From assembly GCA_051530055.1 (NCBI GenBank), contig CM121341.1, positions 1,984,001 through 2,048,000 of the forward strand: a stretch of 64,000 nucleotides of DNA, read 5' to 3'. The position numbers were made by a program, and so were the translations under genes. This document shows, piece after piece, positions 43,771-56,215 of the stretch. The stretch's first letter is position 1; the number at the start of each line of letters is the position of its first letter. Below the pieces are notes generated by a model. It ran no database searches and had not been told where the DNA came from. It worked only from the letters and a program-made list of their open reading frames with translations. This DNA comes from Neoechinorhynchus agilis (taxonomy: Eukaryota; Acanthocephala).

Positions 43771-46267
43771 TTCGAGTTCAAAAATTATTTTCTTGCATTT
43801 TTGTAGATCTGCGCCGGGTTATACTTAAAGCCTTAATTGAATAGTCGTGTACTTTAATTTTTTAATTTTAAATAAAAGCTTATTGCGTTCTAAAAATCGA
43901 TCTCAAGAAGATCCATTAAAATCCAATTATCTTTTCACTTGAATACACGCCGCATTCCATAAAAGACTCTTAGTTCAAGTAAAATTAAAGAATTTAAGAT
44001 TTATTTAACTCGTCAAAAATACCATCAACGTAGCGGTGATGGAAAGTATCTATTAATTAACCAATGTATTTGTAAGCATCAGAAATTGCTTTGGCAATAC
44101 ATGGAATCGTTTGGGTCGTTCCGAACAAGTCTGCAGATTGCAAATGCATCAAAGCTTTGTTCTTATGTCCCTCGTGGTATGTCTTGTAAGCTAAACAGAC
44201 TTTGATTATTGGATAGAATATGCGATTAGTCTTAGCAATATTTAACAGAATTAACAAGAGATCCGGACATTTGTTGACTTTGAAAAATCCGCACTTGTAT
44301 TGAATAACCGTAAGTTTTGCCAAGTAATATGAATCTACGAAATCGAATTGGCGAATTGAATAAAAGTGCCCGACTGAGAGAACAAACATTATTTCAACAG
44401 ATCCTGAAAATTTGAGTGGTTTCTGAACGTATGCCATTATTTCTAAAGTCATTATCATTGTGTCCATCGTGGATTCTCATAACGAAACGATTTAAATGAT
44501 GAGAATCCGCAATTTATGCAGTTATTTTTTGTTGTTCGGCATCTGATAAATCAGTTCCCAATCCACATAAAGCAGCAGCGCTTATAATATCTTCACGAAA
44601 AAGATTTGACAGTAATTGCTCCATTTCATGCGTCGGGCAGCAAACAACATTGAGGAGGATATCCGTACCGTAAATCAAAGCAAGGAATTCCCCACCTGAT
44701 CGAAGTCTTTGAAACAATTTCATCGAATCTTTAATTTTGTCAACGTTCAAATTGAGAAGATGAACAATTGCTCGATTAGTGATTAAATCTCGCAACATCG
44801 GCATTTCGTAGTTTACATCAAACAGAACTGAGAGGATCTTATCGAGATTGACTCCCGCTTCAACGGTTTCACCGATGGTAATTTGATATTGAGAGATTAG
44901 CCAGAAACATTGAATAGCGGTTTGAAGACAAGAAGCCTTTCTAATACCAAGATTACCGATTTCAATAGATAGAGGAAGAACGACATTTATCTCGTTGTGT
45001 TCATTGGTCAACATATAACACTGTAAAAGAACGTTCAATGGTTCAAGTAAAGTGACTTTTGATTCTGGTATTAGTTGCCTCAACCACAGTGAAGTCTTGG
45101 CATCTCGTATCGAGCGCACTAACTGTCCAAGGGAATAAAATGCTTTATTTGAGGAGTGCCAAAAGTCATAGAAAGGCTTAATGCGAAAAATCAATCAACA
45201 CTTTTAGACATTCCCCAATACTCCTTTCAAGTAAAATGGACGACACAACAAATAAAAATTCATCAGAATCTCCGTCAAAATCATCATCCGCCCATCGTCT
45301 AACGATTTGATGGACAGTTCGAAACGAACGAAAATCGGAAATATCAATCCTCGCGTACATAGCGATCGCATTATCGCATTGTTGAATTCCCTTCTCCATA
45401 TAACGCATAGAGACTGAATATCTGGCGAATAAATAGAGAACGATAAACTTTTGGAATTTCTCTATTGTTTTCAAATCGATTGATTCCAAGGTAACAACTC
45501 CATCATAGAATCCATATCGATCAAACTGAATGAGTGCACTGTGGAAATTGTAATAAAATGCTTTATGTGCATCCGGGTTATCAAAAGTTAAATCCATTAG
45601 GCGGCTATATCCATTTGTAACGTTAGTGTTACATCTGCAACGACGGTAATCGAATACCGCGGTCTCGTCTTCAAGCAATTCCTTTTCCCTGTATCTCAAA
45701 TAATTGATGTTTATTCGACGAGGATTTTTAGAGTCGTGCTTATGAAATTTCAACCGGGGTTCCGGTCGCACTTTGTCAAGAAGTGGAACATAGTAAATAG
45801 GCTTAAAATTTTGTTTTGGTTTGCCATGAGACCGGAGAACGACATAATCCTCGATGTCCTCAATGGCGTCAACTATGAACTCTTCACCGATGTCAAAAAT
45901 TGATTTTATGCTTTCTTGCGACGTTATAAATTTTACAATATCTCTTGGAAACACACTGATGCCTTTTTCTACTCGTTTTTCGATTTTCTTCACTATCGTT
46001 CTGTAACGAACTTCAAAACTTCTGTTTAGTTCAAAAAATCTTTTTTTAGGAGGCCTTCGATAGAAACGATTGTCCGGATGAACATTATCATTGCATGATT
46101 CGTAACAAGCGTAGTCATTATTCTCATAGAACTCAATTAAGCCTTTTGTTATATATGCTCGAAATTCCTTTATGCAGCATGTCTACGATCGTGAAATCCA
46201 ATATCGATAGTAGACATATTGACAATTTACAATATATCCTTCGGCAATCCGCAGTGCGTCAAGTGGT
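43604..46267. repeat. Right arm A of the inverted duplication
   Basis: These bases are the reverse complement of 1-2745. Here the arm is continuous with the complete cyclase gene, so this is the better candidate for the parental locus. The distal boundary near 43604 coincides with the end of the minisatellite. Confidence 0.92.
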
Positions 46268-49200
46268 CTAAATCTCATTAATATGCAATAGAATATATCT
46301 CCGGTTTTATTTAAAGAGCAGTAACACCGACCCGCAAACCTCGCTTGAAAAGAGTCATCGTCGCTGTCCGAATTATACATTCCATGTAGTTCAATGTCTG
46401 ATTGATCAGTTTCAGTCATTTCATCCACGTAATTGCTCACAGTAATCTCCTTTTCATGACCATCGCTATCAATTGTAGCCGTTATCGTATTCTTTTTCCG
46501 CTGGTTTTTGGCATAAGCACAGGTTACAAATCCCTGGCTAAAAAGCTCTCTAAACCCAGTTCTGATATTCTCGTATTCGTTATCTCTTAAAACGTATTTT
46601 ACGGCTGATACCTCAAACCTGTAGCCAATCATTGCACTTATTTTTAAAATCCTTTGAGAGTGACCGCTCAATCGATCAAATGTTACCATCAGATTTGAAT
46701 GGTGGCGTTGTCCTTGTTTATTCAAAGTATCCTCCTTCCCTGGAATCAGTGTCAGTTCTCGACTTTGATGAAATAAATCGCCATTTATTGAAATCATGAG
46801 TTCTGGAATTGGTTCACTGAAATTCATACTATCCGTTGTTTTCGGCAAGATTTTAACGCAACCACTCATCAACAACTCGTATAGGATTTGTTCAATTTGA
46901 ACAGGAATACCTTCACCTCGTTCCTCCAAGATATCCTCTACCGCAGTTGGAATCCGACATACTCTTAAAAGTTGGCAAGCAAGAGTTGTATCGTATCGAC
47001 TTGCAATTTTAGAAATGTTCATTTTCTTAAACCGCATTCTTTGTGAAAAAAGTGTTCCAAGTGAATCCATAACTAATTTATTTCCACTATAGCACGCAAC
47101 AATAATAACTAGATTTCGAATGCATCCGATTAATTCCATTATTCTGAGACTGAATCGGTCTACCAACTCAAGATTATCAACGAAAATTACGAATTTACAA
47201 TCCTTTAGAGGTTCATTTCTGTAGGATCAATGCTCAACAAGGAAATGTGCACGTTTGGGTTACTTGGCCCGTTTGCTTTTGAATAATAAATATATTTTTA
47301 CAAAATTAATAAAATTTTGTTATAAGGTTCAATCCAATCTCTAAGTCTTATAAAATATTTATACGCTCAAAATATTTCAAGCGCGTGAGAATTTAAGGTG
47401 TAAAATGATTATAAAGTGAGACAAAAAAACATAATGTTCACCGCAAATTTAATAAAAAGAGTAAAAATGTTCAATTAAAAATTGTACAGCGCAGTTTTTT
47501 TGCAAGTGGAAATTAAAATTTCGGGATTTTCTCCAACGTACAAATGCGAGCTTATGAGCATTGATACTTTTCTGAATTTAGGACCATCCATGAACATCTT
47601 TTTTAAAAGATGAAGAAGTATTTCCGCATTAAAGTTCTCCGCCATCATCGGCTTACGGAAATTGGTTTGAAATACATCATTTAAGAGGAAAAGATTATGT
47701 TCATACTTGTGATCTATTACTTTTCTTATAAAAGACATTCTGGAAGCTGAATCCATTCCATTTAGATCAAAAATGTTATTAACCATTGATCGAATGACCC
47801 ATCCGAATTCATATCGTCGTTCGAGCATCGGCTGAATTATCATCGTATTCACATTAAGTTTTCGCAAGGAATCCTCAATATTTTCTTTTGCATGCAGCAG
47901 AAAACGCGTAATACCGATTCCACTTGCTCCGACCAATGCAACAAAATCCCTTTTGTTCGCTTGCTTACAAGTCAGTTGTCTAGTGATAATCTTATATAAA
48001 TTAGCTAAATCGTCTTCCCGTCCAACAATTGGAAACGCAGACGAGATTTTTCTAGCTGAAAAATCGATCGACTTTTGTGTAGTCATCGTTTTCTTGAATT
48101 GCCTTATAGTTCCGATATCATCGAGACCTTTTAAAAATTTTTCAGGGAGTATTTCAAATTGAGATTCAATCATTCGCGACTTATAGAAAGTTGTTCTATC
48201 ACATGAGACAATATTTGGATACGCGACCATTAATCTCGCAGCGAGATTCACTTCGCGTCCAATCACAGTATACTCACAACGTTCGTGATTGCCGACAATG
48301 CCACAAAAACAAACACCACTGGTCACACCGACCGATCTACTGAGAATAACCTCGAATTCCTTAGAGCTAAGCTTTTCATGAGCATAAGCTGCAAATTTTA
48401 AACCACGTTCCTCTTGATTCGGTTTACTACTCGCCGGTAATCCAAATGCACATAGAAAACTAAGTCCTTTGTCGAACATCAATACCTTGGTTAATAAACC
48501 GCCGAAATCAACAATCAAAGTATAAATCGTCGATACAACCGATTGGAGTAATTGCATCAGTCCATCAGTGTCAAGTTCACGAGTTTCAATTTGGATGAAT
48601 ACAATCGTGAGGTGTCGAAGTTCGGACATTAGCTCCCATGTATTATTTCCAGTCAACTGTTTTCTAACTGGCTTTATTATGAAGTCGTAATGGTAATCAA
48701 AATCAGTTTCTCCATATTTAAGGTTTTTGAGAACTGCACGCTCTATTACATTCTCAAAAGGCCAGAATCGACTCTCATTCGAAATAGTTTCAGTGTATCC
48801 TTTGACAAGAATGAATTTCCGTTGCGCATCGTCCATAATCACTTCACCGTAGTAACTGTTGTCCAGTTCAGCGGCTCGCCATACTCGAATGTCAATCACA
48901 ATGTCTTGACATTCGCACATATGTTCGCAATCGTTCGAGTGATTGATAGCATCGCCATAACAAACGTAATAATTGGAATCGATATAACCTCCCCGGAGCC
49001 ATCTCGCAACACGATCATCTTCCATTTTTCCAGTATATACCGGATTTTTGCAACGCAACACATAGCAAGTGTATTGACCATAAGATATTCCCGATTTTAT
49101 ACTTAATTCGGTTCCAACCATCGTAGGACGATTGCAGAATCTTTTCTGGAGAGTTAAAGCGCAATCCAATGCTCGTCGAACACAAAACTGGAAATTGTGC

Positions 49201-49520
49201 CGAGAAGACCGTTTAGACGCATTCCAAAGTACTAAGATGGCATCGCCGGCGAATTTATAGATATCACCACCGTGTTGGAGAACTACGGTTGTTATCTCTC
49301 GAAGATAATCATTAAAATCGCTTGCCATGTCGTCCACGTTAAAATGTGGACTTGATGCGTATCGCTGAGACATGGCCGTGAATCCGGAAACGTCGGAGAA
49401 CATCACAGCGCCCAAGTGATCCACTTTGAATGGTATTTGTTTTGGCATTCCGCCTCCAATGATAATGTCCGGCAAATGAGCCGAATATAGTTTACGTCGA
49501 GAAAGAGTAGTTGACATCAT
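44057..49520 (-). CDS. ADCY10: Soluble adenylyl cyclase (ADCY10 type)
   Basis: Makes cAMP from ATP; the family is bicarbonate- and calcium-responsive and lies in cytosol and cilia. Exon 1 (49520 to about 47542) holds catalytic domain C1 (VMFSDVSGFTAMSQRY with metal Asp, then GGDIYKFAGDAILVLW) and C2 (VFIQIETRELD, FDKGLSFLCAFGLP, CGIVGNHERCEYTVIG, VNLAARLM). These are followed by an NTPase-like region with PIVGREDDLANL and a P-loop-like GASGIGIT that lacks the Walker lysine. Exon 2 (about 47218-46231) begins NEPLKDCKFVIFVDNLEL, a Walker B-like strand. The rest (46182-45202, 45176-44429, 44403-44057) is helical repeat. Introns: about 320 nt, 48 nt and two of 25 nt (45177-45201, 44404-44428). 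An in-frame TAA at 44514-44516 interrupts the fourth exon, as in the left copy. GAACAG directly precedes the ATG. The catalytic half looks intact. Confidence 0.88.
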
Positions 49521-50632
49521 CTGTTCAAATTATCAGTCCTGGAATTTGGAGCATCGATTTGATCTTTATAACTATGTTACCATGACGATTGAATAGCGCT
49601 TGTTTTTTTAGAAATTCAAGCGCAACCTGAAAAGTGTCGCCAAATTTAATTTGAAATGACATTATTTATGTGGTTTAAAATTTGGTGAAATCAATGGTTA
49701 GTTTCACGATTGCTGCCCAAAGTACCAAGTTGGATTGTTGTTGAACGATCGTGAGTAGCATGGAAACTTTAAAGAATAAAACATTTCTAAAATCTGTTAG
49801 AATTGTAATTATTACGTTTATAAGAAGAAGCAATCGAAACGGAAAGGTTCCCATTTTAGCTCGCATGCAGGGATATGCGCTTTTGATAGATCTGTTGCGT
49901 TTATCAATACTTCATCGCAGAAACGAATCCGTTAGATTCTCGAATCGTGAGGAGAAAAATCGAAACGGGACCATTGATAGAAAAATATAATAGATAATAC
50001 TATGCGGACTATAGCAAAGATTCGGACAATACTCATGAGTAGAATGAGGGAGTTTATCAACAAATTATAAAGCACCTTAAAAAAAATATGTAAAATAATT
50101 AAAAGTTTAGCTCTAGCGCCACAAATTAGCGACTAAAGGCATTATAAAACTCAAATCAAGAATGTGAAAGAGCGCTGAAGTGGTCAGGGTCGCGAAATCG
50201 TTAGCGGATGACAAAATCGATGCGTCCAGAATTTCAAAACCAGGTTATTTTCATTTAAAGCATCGACAACATTTTGCTTGGTCAGATAAAAAGTCCGTTC
50301 GGGCGGAAATTGGTGGTTACTGTTTGTAGGAGAGTTTGCTAGGACATCCGAGAAGATTGGGCAGTATGAAAAAAGGAAAGCAGTGATGGGATAAACAGGT
50401 CAAAGAAGTGACGGTTCCATTGGCGTTTAAATCGGCATAAATACCGATAAATTGATTGGTTCTATGTAGGCATTTGTGATTCATTCTTTGTTGTGGACAA
50501 TCGTCCCGTTGAGATTTATCGTAACGCGATGAACGATATTTTCCCACAGATCGAACGGAAATAATATCCTCAGTTGATTTTGGGACAAATCAATGTACCG
50601 GCAAGATATTTAAGCAAGGCTCTAAAATTATT
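49521..50632. other. Intergenic region upstream of the cyclase gene
   Basis: A small plus-strand frame at about 49760-49990 (METLKNKTFLKSVRIVIITF, 77 residues) is basic and has no recognised relatives; it is not supported as a gene. The rest shows no gene. The cyclase promoter should lie just above 49520. Confidence 0.4.
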
Positions 50633-51473
50633 AAATCTCATGGCTATTAGGACGCGATGAAGAAGTTTGAGTAATTTATTGCCTTTAAAATTTAGAACGG
50701 TCAAACTCTTAAGACAGTAAAATGCGCTTTCGTGAACATAAACGATTGAATTGTTCAAAATGTCCAAATTTACCAAGTTCACCGACATTTCCAAATCCTA
50801 CTTCTCTAGAGCACTTAGTCAATTTTAAGATAAAAATAAAGACTGCGCCATAACGCATTTCCGGTTATTTCCAGTTGGTGGAATTTCGCATTTCTCGTTC
50901 ATAATGCCAAAGCAAAAAAGATTTCATTCGCGTAAAAAGTTCAAAACCGACTACTTGCATTTTTCCGCCACAAAACTACGAATCGTTTGAATCAGGAAGC
51001 TAAAAATCCTGATGAAACAAATCGGTAGTCTTGCAGGTAAGCAGCTTTTGTAACTTTAAGATTTATTAAATTTGCCGATTGATTCATTTGTGCAAATTAA
51101 AGGAATTTGCCATCTGAACTACAATAAAGAAATTCTAATTTTTGCATTAAGTTATTCGATAAATACAGAACATTCCGCCTTTTAATGTTTCCAATTTTAA
51201 GAAAACCTTTCGCTTTTAATCGATTATTCTCAAGAACAAGAATTTCGAGCTTTAGAAGATGCTCATAAAAATTGCTCGCCGAAAGTTCTTTTTTCGTGAG
51301 GAATTTTTACTCATCGCGTTCAAGTCGGCAAATTGAGTTTAATCGAAGAATTTTTACTTCAATTCGTCGGGATGTTGCTGTTCAATTCTAGCTAAAGTTT
51401 TACGCATTTTATTTTGCGAGTTTTACTTTGAACATTATAAAGTTGCGAATAGCAAAGATTGCTTAGCTTTTTG
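50570..51473 (-). pseudogene. Leucine-rich-repeat gene fragment (arm B, right)
   Basis: The clearest part is 50794-50570 on the minus strand: LVNLDILNNSIVYVHESAFY, then CLKSLTVLNFKGNKLLKLLH, an LRR-like ladder. It continues past the end of the left copy to LKYLAGTLICPKIN. Further upstream (to 51473) LRR-like fragments recur between stops, as in the copy at 2746-3579. The left copy carries SY where this one has LN, and indels separate them, so B has diverged more than A. It may be the 3' end of a decayed LRR gene; no complete protein could be assembled. Confidence 0.5.
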
Positions 51474-51887
51474 AATGGTCATTCGCAATATTATGGCCAT
51501 TTTCAGAGTTGTAAAACCCGAATATTTAGATTTTTTTATCTGAATGGATTTACGTTTTCTTTACAAAGTTTAAACCGTTTGTTATTTGTCGTAGTTTTAT
51601 ATGCGTTTAACACTTCAAAAATAAAGCTTACATTAGTACTTTTCCTTTTGATAAATTCGCCGAGTTAAATGTTTTAGTTGATAAATGTCTTATATTTGGT
51701 TTTTTATGGCGGAAAATTTGAAATAATATTATTAAATCCGATATTTCGGCACAATCTTGTGCCTATGCGGCGCAACAGCCATTTATAACTTTTGAAATAA
51801 AAATGAAACTAGAAAATATCGCTTAGTATTGATTATATTTATTCAATCCTGCAATTTTTTTAAACGATAAATGTATTCAATCAATCT
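51474..51887. other. AT-rich stretch without recognised content
   Basis: Stops occur in all frames. It separates the LRR remnant from retroelement-derived sequence. Confidence 0.45.
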
Positions 51888-52860
51888 TCATCTCTCGACA
51901 ATTAACACACTCACCACCTCCCACCAAATTCCAGCTTTTGTCCTTCCTCGACCGTCGCCATCACGCTGGCAGCATTGCCCCGTTGTACTGCCAGCGAGAT
52001 ATTTTGTCGAAGGAATACGCCTACTCTTGAGTCTCCGGTTGCCTCTCTCAATTTCTTCGAGAGATCCTGGAGCAGAGTGAGTGCCGAGCTGCCGAGCACT
52101 CCATACGTCTCTACCCCAAAGGGGACAAACTAGTGAGCCCTCGATAAGTGAATATATTTCCGTATTTTCCTCCCTTCCGCTGCACTGGCGGCACCACCGG
52201 CGATTTCGAGGGAGTAGCGGATGTTGCTGGCTGCGAGGGACGCATAATTTTATTAACCGTTCTAAGTGATCTGGTGAACCGAACTCGATTGGCATGAGTC
52301 TCTACAAGAGAATCGGGTGCTTGGTCCGATGTGCACATTTCATCGCTGCCGTTGTGAAGCGACCGTTGAACCATCAGGACGCCATGGTCTCTTCGTTCGG
52401 CAATCAGGCGGAAGGTACTCACGACACGCCGAAATGAACGCAATGCTCTTAGTCGTGCCCTGAATACTGTGAATGCGCCTAACGTCTGAGAGCCGTAGGC
52501 CGGACGGTGTCACAGTGTTTCCGTGGCGAGAAGGCAGCAACATAAAATTCGCCGCAATTAAACGGGGTCCGCCTTTGGCGTCGAGATATTCAGGTTGTCT
52601 GATGATCGTTGGTTTGGCATTATAAAAAAGTAGATTGCGAGGGAAACTTGCAAACGTTTTAGAAAAAAGAAAAATATTAGTATTATCGACACTAAAATCG
52701 GCCCAAAGGCGCAAAAGCGAAACAAATCTTGATTTCGAGCAGATACAAAATTCTATAAAATGTAAGAAGAGACAAACTTGAACGTTTTTTATAGAATCAA
52801 ATGCTTCAGGAAATATTGTAGTTTTCGCCCGATCTCGGGTACCACTTAAATGGAACATAA
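51888..52860 (-). mobile_element. Non-LTR retroelement fragments, frame-broken
   Basis: Several overlapping minus-strand frames share one GC-richer block. The frame at 52099-51911 reads LTLLQDLSKKLREATGDSRV, then FLRQNISLAVQRGNAASVMA. A second (52443-52111) reads RRVVSTFRLIAERRDHGVLM and ends GNIFTYRGLTSLSPLG. A third (about 52620-52340) reads IIRQPEYLDAKGGPRLIAAN. The pieces lie in different frames, so the element is degraded. The part 51900-52200 is shared with 22640-22930. Confidence 0.6.
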
Positions 52861-53067
52861 ATCGTGATTTAGGAAGAAAACAAGTTTAAATGGATAGAAA
52901 TGAAGACCTGTGAGGAAGTTTGAACGGTCTTTTCGAACAAAGTATTTCTTAAGAAAATATTCGCGTTTTCGACGATTACATCCCATGTCACCCAAGAGAA
53001 ACATAAATCGCGAATATTGTTTTAGACGAGCGAATAAGAGTAATGGAAATTGTTAATAGTACGTCTA
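52861..53067. other. 3' flank of VAP
   Basis: AT-rich, no recognised content. Confidence 0.4.
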
Positions 53068-53829
53068 CTACTGCTGTTGTTTATGAGTTCCTCCTCCAAG
53101 AACACGAGAAATGACAAGTCCGAGCATAAATGATAAGAGTGAGCAAAGAATAAGCTGAATGGTCCCATAAGATGATTCAAGATCGTTTCGTGTAGACGGC
53201 ACATTTGTGAATGCATTGTTTCCAAAATCAAACGTTCGTTTGACTGCTTTTGGGGCTGGTGCAGGCACAGAGGATTCGTCTTTATGACCCTTATTTTCCA
53301 TGACTCTTCTAACGACGTGTTCTTGATCTTTATCAGTAAAATTATCAGTACTGCTATTTGCGGTGGACTCAACCGGATCAGTCGATGGATTTCGTTCAAT
53401 GAAATAGCACGATAAACGAACTCCTATAATTTCATTAGGGCTTTTACTGTCCCAAACACGAGAATCGTATTGTTCGGATGTTGGTTCTGCAAAGCATGAT
53501 TGTACCATGAACCGATGTGGCTTATCCGGACTCTCGGATCTTGAATGCTTCTTGTTGTTATCCGGTGGTTGATGCTCGAATGTGATATTGATTTGTGCGA
53601 GATGACCAGGCTGAATGAGTCCGTTGTTCGGTTTGACCACATAAGCGTAAGGCTTTGTAGTTCGGATTTTGAACAGGACGCTTCGATCATGCGGATTGGT
53701 GATTTTTAGAGTTGCGATGTACTTGGACTTATCTGCTTTAGTGTTAGAGAAGAGGAGCTGAGCGGCTGGATCCACAAGGATGTGTGGCTTCAGTCCTTCT
53801 TGGTCTGGTGGGCCATTCACTGTACACAT
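53068..53829 (-). CDS. VAP: VAP (VAMP-associated protein), ER contact-site receptor
   Basis: A 253-residue single-exon frame. Residues about 10-130 form an MSP domain (HILVDPAAQLLFSNTKADKS, ATLKITNPHDRSVLFKIRTT, then KPYAYVVKPNNGLIQPG). KIRTTKP followed by a xVxPNxG segment is the surface that binds FFAT motifs of lipid-transfer and other contact-site proteins. A charged linker (EHVVRRVMENKGHKDESS) is followed by a C-terminal membrane segment (IQLILCSLLSFMLGLVISRV), fitting a tail-anchored ER protein. The linker lacks a long obvious coiled coil. The ATG is immediately preceded by CCGTGCCAG, a strong acceptor, so a 5' exon or spliced leader is likely. Confidence 0.9.
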   Translation of the reverse strand: MCTVNGPPDQEGLKPHILVDPAAQLLFSNTKADKSKYIATLKITNPHDRSVLFKIRTTKPYAYVVKPNNGLIQPGHLAQINITFEHQPPDNNKKHSRSESPDKPHRFMVQSCFAEPTSEQYDSRVWDSKSPNEIIGVRLSCYFIERNPSTDPVESTANSSTDNFTDKDQEHVVRRVMENKGHKDESSVPAPAPKAVKRTFDFGNNAFTNVPSTRNDLESSYGTIQLILCSLLSFMLGLVISRVLGGGTHKQQQ

Positions 53830-54124
53830 CTGGCACGGGAAACGGCTAAACTATTATCAGATTCAACAAAAAAGAAGCACGAAGGGAGGGGGTGTCGATT
53901 GCGTGAGCAAGCAGTTAAAGCGATGTCGCGTGTGAGTGTTGCTCGATGGAATGTGTGAGAAATCGTTGACGCTGGAGAATGCTAACTAGAGCAATGGAAT
54001 CCAAAAGCAGCAATAGAAAACAATTAACGTTTCTTCGGAAGGTAAACAATCGTTGAGCGACTCTGTTTAACCAGTGAAAACGATCTCGAGTTTTTCAAAG
54101 TTTGTATTTTAATCAAGTAGAATA
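53830..54124. other. 5' flank of VAP
   Basis: Unique sequence. No specific promoter element could be supported. Confidence 0.4.
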
Positions 54125-56215
54125 CATTATGTAGATGTAAAAACCATTAAAAGAAACCTGAAATTCGATACGAAAAAGAACTATCATCCAGCTCTAAAAT
54201 GTCAAAACAATCTTCTATGGGATTAAAAAAATTAAAATCATTCCAAGGGATTATTATAAGACAGATTACAACCCGATAACTTTGTGATTTAATCAAAGTT
54301 ATAAAAGATTTCCAATAATCAATAAGAACTCCCAACCATCATCCAGCGTTCAAATGTCAAAAAAAAAGAAAACAATCTCCAACAGAACAAAAACGAAAGC
54401 TTTAACTGGCAATTTAAACGTCTAAAAACCATTCCAAGGGATTATTCTAAGAAAGGTTACAAACCGACAACTTTGCGATTTAATCAAAGTTATAAAAGAT
54501 TTCCAATAATCAATAAGAACACCAAACTATCACCCAGCGTTCAAATGTCAAAAAAAAGAAAACAATCTCATACAGAACAAAAACGAAAGCTTTGACTGGC
54601 AATTTAAACGTCTAAAAACCATTCCAAGGGATTATTCTAAGAAAGGTTACAACCCGATAACTTTGTGACTTAATAGAAATTGTATAAAATTCCCAATAAT
54701 CAATAAGAACTCCCAACCATCATCCAGCGTTCAAATGTCAAAAAAAAGAAAACAATCTCCAACAGAACAAAAACGAAAGCTTTAACTGACAATTTAAACG
54801 TCTAAAAACCATTCCAAGGGATTATTCTAAGAAAGGTTACAAACCGACAACTTTGTGATTTAATCAAAGTTATAAAAGATTTCCAATAATCAATAAGAAC
54901 TCCCAACTATCATCCAGCGTTCAAATGTCAAAAAAAGGAAAACAATCTCTAACCGGGCAAAAACGAAAGCTTTAACTGGCAATTTAAACGTCTAAAAACC
55001 ATTCCAAGAGATTATTCTAAGAAAGGTTACAAACCGACAACTTTGTGATTTAATCAAAGTTATAAAAGATTTCCAATAATCAATAAGAACTCCCAACTAT
55101 CATCCAGCGTTCAAATGTCAAAAAAAAGAAAACAATCTCTAACCGGGCAAAAACGAAAGCTTTAACTGGCAATTTAAACGTCTAAAAACCATTCCAAGAG
55201 ATTATTCTAAGAAAGGTTACAAACCGACAACTTTGTGATTTAATCAAAGTTATAAAAGATTTCCAATAATCAATAAGAACACCCAACTATCATCCAGCGT
55301 TCAAATGTCAAAAAAAAGAAAACAATCTCTAACAGGACAAAAACGAAAGCTTTAACTGGCAATTTAAACGTCTAAAAACCATTCCAAGGGATTATTCTAA
55401 GAAAGGTTACAACCCGATAACTTTGTGACTTAATAGAAATTGTATAAAATTCCCAATAATCAATAAGAACTCCCAACCATCATCCAGCGTTCAAATGTCA
55501 AAAAAAAAGCAATCTCCAACAGAACAAAAACGAAAGCTTTAACTGACAATTTAAACGTCTAAAAACCATTCCAAGGGATTATTCTAAGAAAGGTTACAAA
55601 CCGACAACTTTGTGACTTAATCAAAGTTATAAAAGATTCCCAATAATCAATAAGAACTCCCAACCATCATCCAGCGTTCAAATGTCAAAAAAAAGAAAAC
55701 AATCTCCAACAGAACAAAAACGAAAGCTTTAACTGGCAATTTAAACGTCTAAAAACCATTCCAAGGGATTATTCTAAGAAAGGTTACAAACCGACAACTT
55801 TGTGATTTAATCAAAGTTATAAAAGATTTCCAATAATCAATAAGAACACCAAACTATCACCCAGCGTTCAAATGTCAAAAAAAAGAAAACAATCTCAAAC
55901 AGAACAAAAACGAAAGCTTTGACTGGCAATTTAAACGTCTAAAAACCATTCCAAGGGATTATTCTAAGAAAGGTTACAACCCGATAACTTTGTGACTTAA
56001 TAGAAATTGTATAAAATTTCCAATAATCAATAAGAACTCCCAACCATCATCCAGCGTTCAAATATCAAAACAAAAAGAAAACAATCTCCAACAGAACAAA
56101 AACCAAAGCTTTAACTGGCAATTTAAACGTCTAAAAACCATTCCAAGGGATTATTCCAAGAAAGGTTACAAACCGACAAGTTTGTGATTTAATCAAAGTT
56201 ATAAAAGATTCAAAT
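54125..56215. repeat. 190-bp satellite array, about 11 copies
   Basis: The unit includes ATCCAGCGTTCAAATGTCAA (54341, 54532, 54722, 54912 and so on), AACGAAAGCTTTAACTGGCA and CCATTCCAAGGGATTATTCT. Two variants differ around GTGATTTAATCAAAGTTATA against GTGACTTAATAGAAATTGTA. The second type recurs at several positions rather than forming a block. Length also varies in the A-run after GTC. Confidence 0.93.
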
